Source: Corynebacterium lujinxingii (lineage in GTDB: Bacteria; Actinomycetota; Actinomycetes; Mycobacteriales; Mycobacteriaceae). Taken from it: a stretch of DNA of 64,000 bases. The notes below the pieces were generated by a model that was given only the letters and a program-made list of their open reading frames with translations, searched no databases and was not told the DNA's origin. The DNA lies in assembly GCF_014490555.1 (NCBI RefSeq), contig NZ_CP061032.1:1922001-1986000 (forward strand), given 5' to 3'. Below, one piece after another: positions 8,827 to 16,669 of this stretch. Within the stretch, counting starts at the first letter, position 1, and the number at the start of each line of letters is the position of its first letter. A program made the translations under genes and the position numbers.

Positions 8827-8844
8827 AGTGAATAATGGGTGAAC
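8827..8844 (-). promoter_or_regulatory. Possible Pho-box direct repeats upstream of pstS
   Basis: On the minus strand GTTCACC (8838-8844) and ATTCACT (8827-8833) form direct repeats exactly 11 bp apart. This spacing and sequence resemble the GTTCACC direct-repeat units bound by PhoP in streptomycetes. A TATTAA -10-like box lies downstream. Assignment to PhoR is inferred from position only. Confidence 0.5.
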
Positions 8845-8882
8845 TCGCGCTTCGCTCATCATATCCGCTGTTCACAGTGTTT

Positions 8883-9752
8883 TTATTTGTACACCACGTG
8901 TTGCTCGCGAATTTCGAAGCCGAGCTGGCGATATCGCTTCACTGCCGCCCCATTATCCGACTCGACATAGAGGATGACCTGCGACGATCCGACATTCTTC
9001 AGGTAGCTCAACCCCGCCTGCACGAGCGGTCCCCCCATTCCCTCCCCCCGATGCGCTGACGCCAGTCCAACAACATACACCTCACCCGTCCCATCCGGGT
9101 GGCGCTTCGTCCAGTGGAAGCCCGCAATCTCGTCCCCCTTGACCAAAAACCACAGGCCCTCCGGATCGAACCAGTCAGTATCCATCGCGCGGTGCAGCTG
9201 CTCGATGTCCCAGTCGCCCTGCTCCGGATGCCAGGAGAACGCGTCGTTGTTCACTTCGAGCCATTGCTTCTCGACGACCCCACGCCCCCACCTGTCCACC
9301 AACTCCGGATACGCCACGAGGTCGTAGCCGTCGCGCAGCTGTGGGGCCTGCGTGTCGTCGTCAAGCACAGTGCCCATAACCAGCAGCTCGCGCACCTTCT
9401 TCATGCCGAACGCTGCGGCCAGCTCCTGCGCCGCGGGCAGATCGCCGTGGGCCCAAAAACCCGCGTCGGTGTTGCGCTCGCGCGCCGCCTCGACAAGCGC
9501 GCGGCCGTGCCCGGCGCGGCGGTGCTCGGGGTGGACCGCCATCTCCACCGAACCGTCCGGGGCGATGCCGGCAACGGCGACCGGGGCGCCGGACTTCTCC
9601 ACAATGAGGTGGGTGTGGTTGAGGGAGTCGTCGTCAAGCCCGCGCTCGAATGCCTCGGAGAAGGCCGCGACGCCGTCGGCGGACTCGGCCGCCGAAAGGA
9701 TGGGGCGGACGGTGTTTCCGGGCAAGGTGGCACTTACGATGTCGGAAGTCAT
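8883..9752 (-). CDS. mshD: Mycothiol synthase (acetyl-CoA:Cys-GlcN-Ins N-acetyltransferase)
   Basis: A 289-residue tandem GNAT protein that carries out the last step of mycothiol synthesis, acetylating the cysteine of Cys-GlcN-Ins. The C-terminal active GNAT domain has NNDAFSWHPEQGDW, WFDPEGLWFL, GFHWTKRHPDG and the acetyl-CoA loop EVYVVGLASAHRGEGMG, all characteristic of MshD. The N-terminal GNAT domain holds EMAVHPEHRRAGHGRAL. The ATG at 9752 is preferred over a GTG at 9782. A TACCCT box 7 nt before the ATG suggests a leaderless transcript. Divergent from the LmeA-like gene, 31 bp away. Confidence 0.93.
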   Translation of the reverse strand: MTSDIVSATLPGNTVRPILSAAESADGVAAFSEAFERGLDDDSLNHTHLIVEKSGAPVAVAGIAPDGSVEMAVHPEHRRAGHGRALVEAARERNTDAGFWAHGDLPAAQELAAAFGMKKVRELLVMGTVLDDDTQAPQLRDGYDLVAYPELVDRWGRGVVEKQWLEVNNDAFSWHPEQGDWDIEQLHRAMDTDWFDPEGLWFLVKGDEIAGFHWTKRHPDGTGEVYVVGLASAHRGEGMGGPLVQAGLSYLKNVGSSQVILYVESDNGAAVKRYRQLGFEIREQHVVYK

Positions 9753-9783
9753 GCTGTAGAGGGTACGTCGGAGGGCAGACACG

Positions 9784-10491
9784 ATGCGGAAAGCGGCGAT
9801 TGCGGTGGTAGCGGCGCTTGTTCTGCTCGCGGGAGCTGATGCGGCGGTTGCCTCACACGCGGAACGGGCGATTGCAGAGCCGGGTATCCGCGCGTCGATC
9901 GGCGGCTTCCCCTACGCCACGGCGCTCGCCTCCGGGAAGATCCCGCGGGTGAGCACGGAGTTTCTCGACGCCTCCATCGACGGACCCGGGGTGGGCACCG
10001 TGGGTGTGGACGTGTTCAACCTCGCCCTCGATAATCCGCACGACGCGCTGACCGGCGAATTCCAATCCGGCACGGCCCGGCTCGTGCGTCGCAAGGTGCG
10101 CCTGGACGGTGTCGGATTTGGCCGACTGCTCGGCATCACCGATCTGGATCTGGCGAACCCCTACGACATCTCCCCCGCCGGCGGCGGCGCAAGTGAAGCC
10201 CGCCTGACCGGCACCCCGCCCGGCGCGGACGAGGCGGTTACCGTGGTGGTCACCTTGCGACTGGAGGACGGCATCTTCCACATGAGCCCGAGCATGCTTG
10301 TCGACGACACCGACCCGGCCGCCTTCACCCTCGACTTCGACACCCGCACCCTGCCGCTGGGCGGGCCGGCGGACCGTGTGCAACTGTCCGGCGGGTCGAT
10401 CGAATTCTCCCGGGACCGTATTAACACGGTCTTTGAGCCCTCGGACCTCGACCCGCTCGCGGGAAGGGCTACGCTTGTGAAACATGACTGA
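9784..10491 (+). CDS. LmeA-like (DUF2993) secreted phospholipid-binding protein
   Basis: A 235-residue protein with an N-terminal signal or anchor (residues 1-25, RKAAIAVVAALVLLAG) and a DUF2993 domain. Family members such as mycobacterial LmeA bind acidic phospholipids in the periplasm and support lipomannan elongation. Family hallmarks seen are SIGGFPYATALASGKIP, the Val/Asp-rich DGPGVGTVGVDVFNL and the C-terminal LPLGGPADRVQLSGGSI. GGAGGG lies 8 nt upstream of the ATG. It overlaps the next gene by 8 bp, so the two are probably co-transcribed. Its precise role here is inferred. Confidence 0.78.
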   Translation: MRKAAIAVVAALVLLAGADAAVASHAERAIAEPGIRASIGGFPYATALASGKIPRVSTEFLDASIDGPGVGTVGVDVFNLALDNPHDALTGEFQSGTARLVRRKVRLDGVGFGRLLGITDLDLANPYDISPAGGGASEARLTGTPPGADEAVTVVVTLRLEDGIFHMSPSMLVDDTDPAAFTLDFDTRTLPLGGPADRVQLSGGSIEFSRDRINTVFEPSDLDPLAGRATLVKHD

Positions 10492-11140
10492 AGAGAACAC
10501 CAATGAAAACACGCAAGGCACCCCGCGCCTGAGCGGCAACGACGCGGTGAACCTGGCCACGGAGCAGTCCAAGGAGACCGCGCACCGCAACATCCCGGCG
10601 CTGGATTTCGAGGACTTCCCGCTTGCCGACGACACCGCGAACCTGCGCTACGGCCCCAACCTGCACGACGGCCTGCTGGCCCTGTTGCCGCTGGTCGGTG
10701 TGTGGTCCGGCTCCGGCCAGGCCAACGACAACGGCGAGGAATACGCCTTTGGCCAGCGCCTGGTTGTCTCCCACGACGGCGAGAACTACCTGCGTTTCGA
10801 GTCGCGCATCTGGCGCCTCGATGAGGAGGGCAACTCCACCGGCGCCGACCAGCGCGAAGTCGGCTTCTGGCGCATTTCCTTGAAGGACGAAATCGAGGTC
10901 ACACTGACCAACTCCCGCGGTCTGGTGGAGATCCTCTACGGCGAGCCGGTGAACGAGCGCGCCTGGCAGCTCACTAGCGCCTCGACCATCGCCACCGAGA
11001 CGGGCCCGGCCAGCCACGGCCCGGGCAAGCGCCTCTATGGCCTGATGCCGAACAACAACCTCGGCTGGGTGGACGAGCGCGCCGTCGACGGCGAGATGGT
11101 GCCTTACATGTCCGCCGAGTTGAAGCGCATCGCCGGCTAG
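10484..11140 (+). CDS. Nitrobindin-like heme-binding beta-barrel protein (FABP family)
   Basis: A 218-residue cytoplasmic protein. After a disordered N-terminal stretch of about 45 residues comes a 10-stranded lipocalin/FABP-like barrel of the nitrobindin (DUF1794) family. The signature GVWSGSG, equivalent to GxWxGxG, is at about residues 74-80, and the C-terminal LYGLMPNNNLGWVDERA follows. Relatives bind ferric heme and isomerise peroxynitrite to nitrate. It overlaps the upstream DUF2993 gene (ATG inside its last codons) and ends 4 bp inside the convergent pabC-like gene. Confidence 0.82.
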   Translation: MTEENTNENTQGTPRLSGNDAVNLATEQSKETAHRNIPALDFEDFPLADDTANLRYGPNLHDGLLALLPLVGVWSGSGQANDNGEEYAFGQRLVVSHDGENYLRFESRIWRLDEEGNSTGADQREVGFWRISLKDEIEVTLTNSRGLVEILYGEPVNERAWQLTSASTIATETGPASHGPGKRLYGLMPNNNLGWVDERAVDGEMVPYMSAELKRIAG

Positions 11141-12021
11141 TTCACCGCCCGGTAGATCAGCTCCCTGATCTCGGATTCGTTGTCCGGGGCGGGGAGCTTT
11201 GTGCCGTCGAGACGCTTTACGCGTGTGGCGATACGCGTCGAGCTGACCAACCACACGGACTCCGCCTTGAGCAGTTCCCCGTGGTAGATGTCCTTCGCCT
11301 TGCACTTCCAGCCCTCACTCGAAGCCAGCTCGAACAGGGCCGCCTGCGTGGTGCCTGCCATCACGCCCGGGCCGGGCGCCGGGGTGCGCAGCCGTCCGCC
11401 CTTTTTCACCATGATCACCGACGAGGTCGCGCCTTCGAGCACGCGCCCGGTCTCATCGACGTAAATCACATCGTCCGCGCCTTCGGATTTCGCCCAGCGC
11501 AACGCCGCCATCGTCGCGGCGTAGTTAAGTGTTTTGGCACTTTCGCGCATCCACGAGGCCTTCCCGGTGACGGTGTAGCCGCGCGATGTGGTCAGCACCG
11601 ACACCCCGCGCTCACGCTGCCGGTAGACCTCCTCGGGAATCGGCCGCACCGACAACCACGCGGTGGGCACGCCGGTGGTTTCCCGGCCGCGCGAGAGCGT
11701 CCACACGCACTTGGCTTCGACGCCCTCTTCCCCGCCCCGCTCGCGGCAGTAGTCGGCCACGGCCTCCTCTGTAGCCCGCACCCAGTACTCGCGGCCCGGC
11801 TCCGGCAGGTCCATCAGCGCCGCCGAGCGAACGAAGCGGTCGAGGTGTTTATCCAGGTTAACCGGTTTTCCGTCGCGAATCAGGATGGATTCGAAAACCC
11901 CGTCGCCGCGGGTTACCACGGCGTCGTCCCAGAACACGTGCGGCATGTTCACGTTTTGTCGTCTCACCGACCCACCGAACGGTTCGACGAGGTAGATCAC
12001 GGGCGCAGGGGAAATAGCCAT
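11137..12021 (-). CDS. pabC: Aminodeoxychorismate lyase / class IV aminotransferase
   Basis: A 294-residue fold-type IV PLP enzyme. The PLP-binding lysine is in ESAKTLNYAATM and the phosphate-binding VLEGATSSVIMV loop follows. The N-terminal DDAVVTRGDGVFESI motif is typical of PabC and branched-chain aminotransferases. PabC eliminates pyruvate from aminodeoxychorismate to give p-aminobenzoate for folate. A partner PabA/PabB is not in the window, so the exact reaction is inferred. ATG at 12021 is chosen because a shared -10 (TATCAT) ends 9 nt upstream. Divergent from the folate-dependent ygfZ. Confidence 0.8.
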   Translation of the reverse strand: MAISPAPVIYLVEPFGGSVRRQNVNMPHVFWDDAVVTRGDGVFESILIRDGKPVNLDKHLDRFVRSAALMDLPEPGREYWVRATEEAVADYCRERGGEEGVEAKCVWTLSRGRETTGVPTAWLSVRPIPEEVYRQRERGVSVLTTSRGYTVTGKASWMRESAKTLNYAATMAALRWAKSEGADDVIYVDETGRVLEGATSSVIMVKKGGRLRTPAPGPGVMAGTTQAALFELASSEGWKCKAKDIYHGELLKAESVWLVSSTRIATRVKRLDGTKLPAPDNESEIRELIYRAVN

Positions 12022-12029
12022 AATGCCCC

Positions 12030-12036
12030 TATGATA
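12030..12036. promoter_or_regulatory. Shared bidirectional -10 for pabC-like gene and ygfZ
   Basis: The heptamer TATGATA reads TATGAT on the plus strand, 8 nt before the ygfZ ATG, and TATCAT on the minus strand, 9 nt before the pabC ATG. Both transcripts would start at or next to their start codons, so both are probably leaderless. Confidence 0.6.
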
Positions 12037-12043
12037 GGCGCCC

Positions 12044-13102
12044 ATGGGTTACGCATCGGTTCTTTTGGCACGGCCCGGCGCAGCTGAGCTGCCGGGCGAG
12101 TCGCTTCTCGACGCCACCGGCGTCGCCTGGCACTACGGCGACCCCCTCAAGGAGCAGCACCGCGCTACCGAGGAGACGGTCGCGGTGGACCGCTCACACC
12201 GCGGGATCCTCGCGGTTTCCGGCCCGGACGCGCCAGCGTTTTTGAACAACCTGCTCTCGCAGAAGCTCGACGACGCTCCCGACGGGTTCGGCGCCGCCGC
12301 CCTCGATTTGAACACGCAGGGCCGCATCCTGCACCACGCGGGCGTCGCTGTCGCCGACGGGGTGTACTACCTCGACGTGCCGTCGTATCAGACCGAAAGC
12401 CTGCGCGATTTCCTGCAGAATATGGTGTTCTGGTCCGACGTGCAGATCGACACCCCCGACCTGGCGCTGCTCACCCTCCTCGGCCCCGCACCCGCAGACG
12501 TCGAGGGCGCTGTATTTACCCGCCGCATCCCCAACTTCGGCGGCGTGCACCGCACTGACATCGCGGTGGAGCGCGAGCGTATCGACGACACCGCCTCCGC
12601 CTTCCCCCTCGCCGGCCTCATGGCCTTTACCGCCTTTCGCGTCGCCGCCGGCGAGCCGGAGCAGCGCGCCGATCTGGATGAGCGCTCCATCCCCCACGAG
12701 GCGCCGTATCTGATCAACCGTGGCGACTATCTCGGGGCCGTCCACCTGGAGAAGGGCTGCTACCGCGGACAGGAAACGGTCGCGCGCGTAGAAAACCTCG
12801 GCCGCTCCCCCAGGTTGCTAGTCAAGCTCCAACTCGACGGTTCCGCCCCGGAGGAGCCAGCAACCGGCTCGGAGATCACGGCCGCCGGCCGCAACGTCGG
12901 CCGCCTCGGCACTGTGGTGCACGACGCTGACGAAGGCCCGGTCGCCCTTGCACTGGTGAAGCGTTCCGCGCTCGGGGCACCGCTGGAGATCGGCGGCACC
13001 GCGGCGTCGGTGGACCCGTCTTCGCTGCCGGTCGATGAGGGCGAGCATGCGGGGCGGCGTGCCGTCGATAAGCTCAGGCGTGGACCTGAGAGTCAGCTAT
13101 AA
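12044..13102 (+). CDS. ygfZ: Folate-binding Fe-S cluster repair protein YgfZ
   Basis: A 352-residue GcvT-like protein. The family signature KGCYRGQETVARVENLGRSPR around residues 233-253 contains the conserved cysteine of the YgfZ motif. YgfZ binds tetrahydrofolate and supports assembly or repair of iron-sulfur enzymes. The N-terminal half has the GcvT-like D-x-L-x-Q-G-R segment (LDLNTQGRILHH). The ATG is placed 8 nt after a -10 box with no ribosome site, consistent with a leaderless message. It lies opposite pabC, linking two folate-related proteins at one promoter. Confidence 0.87.
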   Translation: MGYASVLLARPGAAELPGESLLDATGVAWHYGDPLKEQHRATEETVAVDRSHRGILAVSGPDAPAFLNNLLSQKLDDAPDGFGAAALDLNTQGRILHHAGVAVADGVYYLDVPSYQTESLRDFLQNMVFWSDVQIDTPDLALLTLLGPAPADVEGAVFTRRIPNFGGVHRTDIAVERERIDDTASAFPLAGLMAFTAFRVAAGEPEQRADLDERSIPHEAPYLINRGDYLGAVHLEKGCYRGQETVARVENLGRSPRLLVKLQLDGSAPEEPATGSEITAAGRNVGRLGTVVHDADEGPVALALVKRSALGAPLEIGGTAASVDPSSLPVDEGEHAGRRAVDKLRRGPESQL

Positions 13103-13145
13103 GCGCAGCTCAAGACCCCGAGGGGCATTTTCTCTGAGCGCAAGC

Positions 13146-13151
13146 TATAGT
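13146..13151 (+). promoter_or_regulatory. Promoter -10 of the DUF3073 gene
   Basis: TATAGT lies 83 bp before the ATG and implies a leader of about 75 nt. The leader contains AGGGGG 9 nt before the start. No convincing -35 hexamer is visible. Confidence 0.5.
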
Positions 13152-13234
13152 GTCCTACAGGAAAATATCGTAAATAAGTATGAGGCCGCCTCTTTTGAAG
13201 GCCGCCCAAGAAACCACCTCAAGGGGGTCACGCC

Positions 13235-13429
13235 ATGGGCCGCGGACGCGCAAAAGCAAAGCAGACCAAGGTTGCTCGCCAGCTGAAGTACAACACTCCT
13301 GAAATGGACCTCGATTCCCTGCAACGAGAGCTTGCAGGCAAGGCCCCACGCCGCTGGGACGAGGACGACGCCGAGGTGGACGACCAGTACGCGGACTACG
13401 CCGACTGGGACGAGGACGACGACCGCTAG
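13235..13429 (+). CDS. DUF3073 small acidic-tailed protein
   Basis: A 64-residue protein of the actinobacterial DUF3073 family, of unknown function. The N terminus is basic (GRGRAKAKQTKVARQLKY) and the C terminus is strongly acidic with repeated Asp/Tyr (DYADWDEDDDR). The basic end could bind nucleic acid, but that is a guess. A well-placed AGGGGG ribosome site precedes the ATG, and a canonical terminator follows 15 bp after the stop, so this is a monocistronic, probably well-expressed gene. Confidence 0.85.
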   Translation: MGRGRAKAKQTKVARQLKYNTPEMDLDSLQRELAGKAPRRWDEDDAEVDDQYADYADWDEDDDR

Positions 13430-13444
13430 TCCACCCCGCACATA

Positions 13445-13476
13445 AAAAAGCACCCCGCTCGCTCGGGGTGCTTTTT
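13445..13476 (+). terminator. Intrinsic terminator of the DUF3073 gene
   Basis: AAAAAGCACCCCG (13445-13457) pairs perfectly with CGGGGTGCTTTTT (13464-13476) around a 6-nt loop. The T5 run ends the stem. The A-run on the other side means it can act in both directions. Confidence 0.92.
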
Positions 13477-13500
13477 GCTGTCCAGGTCTTCACTGCGCTG

Positions 13501-13534
13501 ATCGTCTAGCTCCGCATTTGCACTGCTAGACGAT
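13501..13534. repeat. Inverted repeat ATCGTCTAG...CTAGACGAT, copy 1
   Basis: Arms at 13501-13509 and 13526-13534 (extendable by one base) flank a 16-nt loop. The same arm sequence recurs 90 bp further on. See copy 2. Confidence 0.75.
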
Positions 13535-13591
13535 CGGGTTCTTATTGAAACTGGTTGCCATCATCACCTGGGAGTTTGCCCAAGCCAACTC

Positions 13592-13632
13592 CTGATCGTC
13601 TAGTCGCGCCGGCAGGCGCACTAGACGATCAG
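13592..13632. repeat. Inverted repeat CTGATCGTCTAG...CTAGACGATCAG, copy 2
   Basis: Arms of 12 bp (13592-13603 and 13621-13632) continue inward through GCGCC/GGCGC, giving about 18 bp of pairing with one bulged base and a GGCA loop. It lies 11 bp downstream of the purM stop codon. No T-tract follows on either strand. Confidence 0.75.
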
Positions 13633-13643
13633 CGAAAACACGG

Positions 13644-14723
13644 TCAGTACTGCGGGTGCGAGCCGGTCAGCACAGCGCGGGCCGAATCGCCCTCGCCGGC
13701 GACGCGGACCTCGCCGAGCACCCACGCATCGACGTGGCGGGCGGCCAGGATCGCAAGCGCACGGTCGCGATCCTCGGCAGCCACAATCGCGGTCATGCCG
13801 ACGCCCATGTTGAAGGTCTTTTCCATCTCCGCGTCCGGCACCTGGCCGACAGACTTGATGGTGCGGAAGATCGGGCCCGGGGTCCAGGTGGTGCGGTGCA
13901 TTTCCGCCACCAGGCCTTCGGGGATGATGCGCTCCATGTTGCCGGCCAGGCCACCGCCGGTGACGTGGCAGAAGGTGTGCACGTCGCACTCGTTGGCAAG
14001 CGCCAAGCAGTCCAGCGCGTAGATGCGGGTCGGCTCGAGCAGCTCCTCGCCAAGGGTGCGGCCGAGTTCTTCCATCTCGGCGTCCAGCGGCAACCCGGCA
14101 CGCTCAAGCAGCACGTGGCGAGCCAGCGAGTAGCCGTTGGAGTGCAGGCCGGACGACGCCATGGCGATGACGACGTCGCCTTCGCGCACCTTGTCCGGGC
14201 CGAGCAGCTCAGAGGCTTCGACGACGCCGACGGCGGTGGCGGAGACGTCGTAGTCCTCCGGGTCCATCACGCCGGGGTGCTCCGCGGTTTCGCCGCCGAG
14301 CAGCGCGCAGCCAGCCTGGACGCAACCTTCGGCAATGCCGCCGACGATCTCGGCGACCTTCTCCGGCACGACCTTGCCAATGGCGATGTAGTCCTGCAGA
14401 AACAGCGGCTCGGCGCCGCAGACGACGAGGTCGTCGACACACATGGCGACCAGGTCGATGCCGATGGTGTCGTGCTTGTCCATCGCCTGCGCGACGGCAA
14501 GTTTGGTGCCCACGCCGTCGGAGCCGGCGGCCAGCAGCGGCTCTTTGTACTTGCCCAGCGCGAACAGGCCGGCGAACCCACCGAGGCTGCCCTGAACTTC
14601 CGGGCGGGTGGCGCGCTTGGCGTGCGGGGCGAACAGTTCGACGGCCTTGTCGCCGGCCTCGATGGAGACGCCGGCGGCCTCGTAAGAAACCGGGTTCTGC
14701 GCTGGGTTCTGCTCAGTGGACAT
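13644..14723 (-). CDS. purM: Phosphoribosylformylglycinamidine cyclo-ligase (AIR synthetase)
   Basis: A 359-residue ATP-dependent enzyme that closes the imidazole ring, converting FGAM to AIR in purine synthesis. Family motifs seen are GGFAGLF near the N terminus, SDGVGTKL (ATP/substrate loop), ALLGGETAEHPGVM and the C-terminal HVTGGGLAGNMERIIPEG. The start codon shares a base with the stop of purF upstream, so the pair is translationally coupled. Two inverted repeats lie just downstream. Confidence 0.97.
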   Translation of the reverse strand: MSTEQNPAQNPVSYEAAGVSIEAGDKAVELFAPHAKRATRPEVQGSLGGFAGLFALGKYKEPLLAAGSDGVGTKLAVAQAMDKHDTIGIDLVAMCVDDLVVCGAEPLFLQDYIAIGKVVPEKVAEIVGGIAEGCVQAGCALLGGETAEHPGVMDPEDYDVSATAVGVVEASELLGPDKVREGDVVIAMASSGLHSNGYSLARHVLLERAGLPLDAEMEELGRTLGEELLEPTRIYALDCLALANECDVHTFCHVTGGGLAGNMERIIPEGLVAEMHRTTWTPGPIFRTIKSVGQVPDAEMEKTFNMGVGMTAIVAAEDRDRALAILAARHVDAWVLGEVRVAGEGDSARAVLTGSHPQY

Positions 14724-16216
14724 TAGGCTTCAGCACCTTTCTGGATGCGGCGGACGAGGTCGGCATTGGGGTTGCCGTCTGGCAGACCCAGCGGGTAGCG
14801 GCCGGTGAAGCACGCGGCGCAAAGGTTGTCTTCGTTCTGATTCGTGGCGGCGATCATGTCGTCGATAGGCACGAATGCCAGCGAGTCCGCTCCGATCATG
14901 GTGCGGATGGACTCCGAGATCGCCTCGTCGGAATCCGTGCGCCCGTGGTTGGCGATGAGTTCGCCGGGGCTGGCGAAGTCGATCCCGTAGAAGCACGGCC
15001 ACTTCACCGGCGGCGACGCGATGCGCACGTGCACCTCGGCAGCACCCGCCTCGCGCAGCATGCGGATGAGTTTGCGCTGGGTGTTGCCGCGCACGATGGA
15101 ATCGTCCACAACCACGAGTTTCTTGCCCTCGATGACCTCGCGCACCGGGTTCAACTTCAGGCGCAGGCCCAGCTGGCGCAGGGTGTCGGAGGGCTGGATG
15201 AACGTGCGGCCCACGTAGGCGTTTTTCATCAGTCCCTGCTTGTAGGGGATGCCGGACTCCTCGGCGTAGCCGATCGCGGCCGGGGTACCGGATTCCGGCA
15301 CCGGCATGACCAGATCGCCCTCGACGGGGTTGACGCGGGCGAGGCGGCGGCCGATTTCGATGCGCGAGGAGTTCACGGTCTGGCCGTCGATCACCGAGTC
15401 GGGGCGGGCGACGTAGACGTGCTCGAACACGCAGTGGGCCTTTGTCGTCTCGGCGAAGCGCTCGGAGTGGACGCCGGACTCGTCGATAGCCACTAGTTCG
15501 CCGGGCTCGATGTCGCGGACAAACGAGGCGCCGACGATGTCCAGCGCGCACGTCTCGGAGGCGACCACCCAACCGCCGTCGAGGCGGCCGAGCGACAGCG
15601 GGCGCACACCGTGCGGGTCGCGCGCGGCGTAGAGGGTGTGGCCGTCGGTGACCATGAAGCAGAACGCACCCTTGACGCGCGGGAGGAGTTCACGTGCGGC
15701 GTCGAAAAGCGTCCTGCCCTCGGTCAACTCGTCGGCCAGCAGCGCGGAGACCACCGCGGTATCCGACGACGAGCCCTGCCCGTTCACCCCGTCGGCCGGG
15801 ATGAGTTTGCGCTCGATCGCCTCAGTCTGCAGCTCGAGGTAATTGACCAGGTTGCCATTGTGCGCGAGCGCGATGTCGGTGCCGTTGGGCGCGGTGCGGA
15901 ACATCGGCTGGACGTTCTCCCAGGAGTTGCCGCCGGCCGTGGAGTAGCGCGTGTGCCCGATGGCTACATCACCCTGCAGGGCCTCCAGCACGGACTCGTC
16001 GAAGACCTGGCTGACCAGCCCGGTGTCTTTAAACACCACGACGTTGTCCTCGTCGCCCACCGCGATGCCGGCGCCTTCCTGGCCGCGGTGCTGCAGCGCG
16101 AATAGGCCGAAGTAGGTGAGCTTGGAGACGTCCTCGCCCGGCGCCCAGACGCCGAATACGCCACACTCGTCGCGAGGCTCGTCGGCACGGTCGTCATGGT
16201 TGTTTTCGAAGTTCAT
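14723..16216 (-). CDS. purF: Amidophosphoribosyltransferase
   Basis: A 497-residue enzyme of the Bacillus type that makes phosphoribosylamine from PRPP and glutamine, the first step of purine synthesis. The nucleophile is Cys18 in DECGVFGVW, exposed after removal of a 17-residue propeptide. The N-terminal glutaminase domain shows QHRGQEGAGIA and GHTRYSTAG; the C-terminal domain has the PRPP loop VVVDDSIVRGNT. Cysteines in SETCAL, KWPCFYG and NLCAACFTG fit the [4Fe-4S] cluster of this type. ATG at 16216 is preferred; an in-frame GTG at 16252 would add 12 residues. Confidence 0.96.
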   Translation of the reverse strand: MNFENNHDDRADEPRDECGVFGVWAPGEDVSKLTYFGLFALQHRGQEGAGIAVGDEDNVVVFKDTGLVSQVFDESVLEALQGDVAIGHTRYSTAGGNSWENVQPMFRTAPNGTDIALAHNGNLVNYLELQTEAIERKLIPADGVNGQGSSSDTAVVSALLADELTEGRTLFDAARELLPRVKGAFCFMVTDGHTLYAARDPHGVRPLSLGRLDGGWVVASETCALDIVGASFVRDIEPGELVAIDESGVHSERFAETTKAHCVFEHVYVARPDSVIDGQTVNSSRIEIGRRLARVNPVEGDLVMPVPESGTPAAIGYAEESGIPYKQGLMKNAYVGRTFIQPSDTLRQLGLRLKLNPVREVIEGKKLVVVDDSIVRGNTQRKLIRMLREAGAAEVHVRIASPPVKWPCFYGIDFASPGELIANHGRTDSDEAISESIRTMIGADSLAFVPIDDMIAATNQNEDNLCAACFTGRYPLGLPDGNPNADLVRRIQKGAEA

Positions 16217-16267
16217 CTTCCCCGTGGGGCTCTTCGTATGCACGCTAAACACTGTATCCGAGGAACC

Positions 16268-16645
16268 TCACCCGAGAGCAATCACCGGAAGCCCGGCGGC
16301 GATCTCCCCGGCGCGCAAACCGGAGGCGTCCACGTTGCCCTGCGCGAGCTCCTCGCCGAAGGTGGTCTGGCCAGTAGCCAGACGCAGCCACGTCTTCGCG
16401 TCCATCTCCACCACGTTTGGCGGGGTGCCGCGCGTGTGCCGCGGGCCCTCCACGCACTGCACGGCCACGAACGGGGGCACGCGCAACTCTACGGAGTGGC
16501 CGGGCAGCTCCTCGGCGAGGGTGCGGGCGGTTCGTCGGCAAGCATTCGCGATTTCGCTTCTCGACGACTCCCCCTCCCCCACCAGCCAGCCTGCGACCGC
16601 CTCAACGGCCTCGCGTGTCAGTGTCGGGTCCTGCTTCTGCGCCAT
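16268..16645 (-). CDS. Sterol-carrier-like (SCP-type) small protein
   Basis: A 125-residue cytoplasmic protein resembling the actinobacterial SCP-2-like family often found next to purF. Features are VELRVPPFVAVQCVEGPRHTRGTPPNVVEMD followed, in two pieces, by a TWLRLATG segment and a GLRAGEI end typical of the lipid-binding fold. No catalytic residues are visible and ligand and role are unknown. It ends 51 bp before the purF start on the same strand, so it may lead the purF-purM unit. Confidence 0.65.
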   Translation of the reverse strand: MAQKQDPTLTREAVEAVAGWLVGEGESSRSEIANACRRTARTLAEELPGHSVELRVPPFVAVQCVEGPRHTRGTPPNVVEMDAKTWLRLATGQTTFGEELAQGNVDASGLRAGEIAAGLPVIALG

Positions 16646-16669
16646 AGGCCCCCATATTAAGGTGTCGGC

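Noticed and set aside
13035..13286. Open frame of about 83 codons across the ygfZ end and DUF3073 start
   Set aside because: It spans a promoter and two known genes in another frame, with no homologous pattern or ribosome site.
16216..16252. Longer start (GTG at 16252) for purF
   Set aside because: It would add 12 residues ahead of the propeptide. The ATG at 16216 already gives a 17-residue propeptide of normal length.
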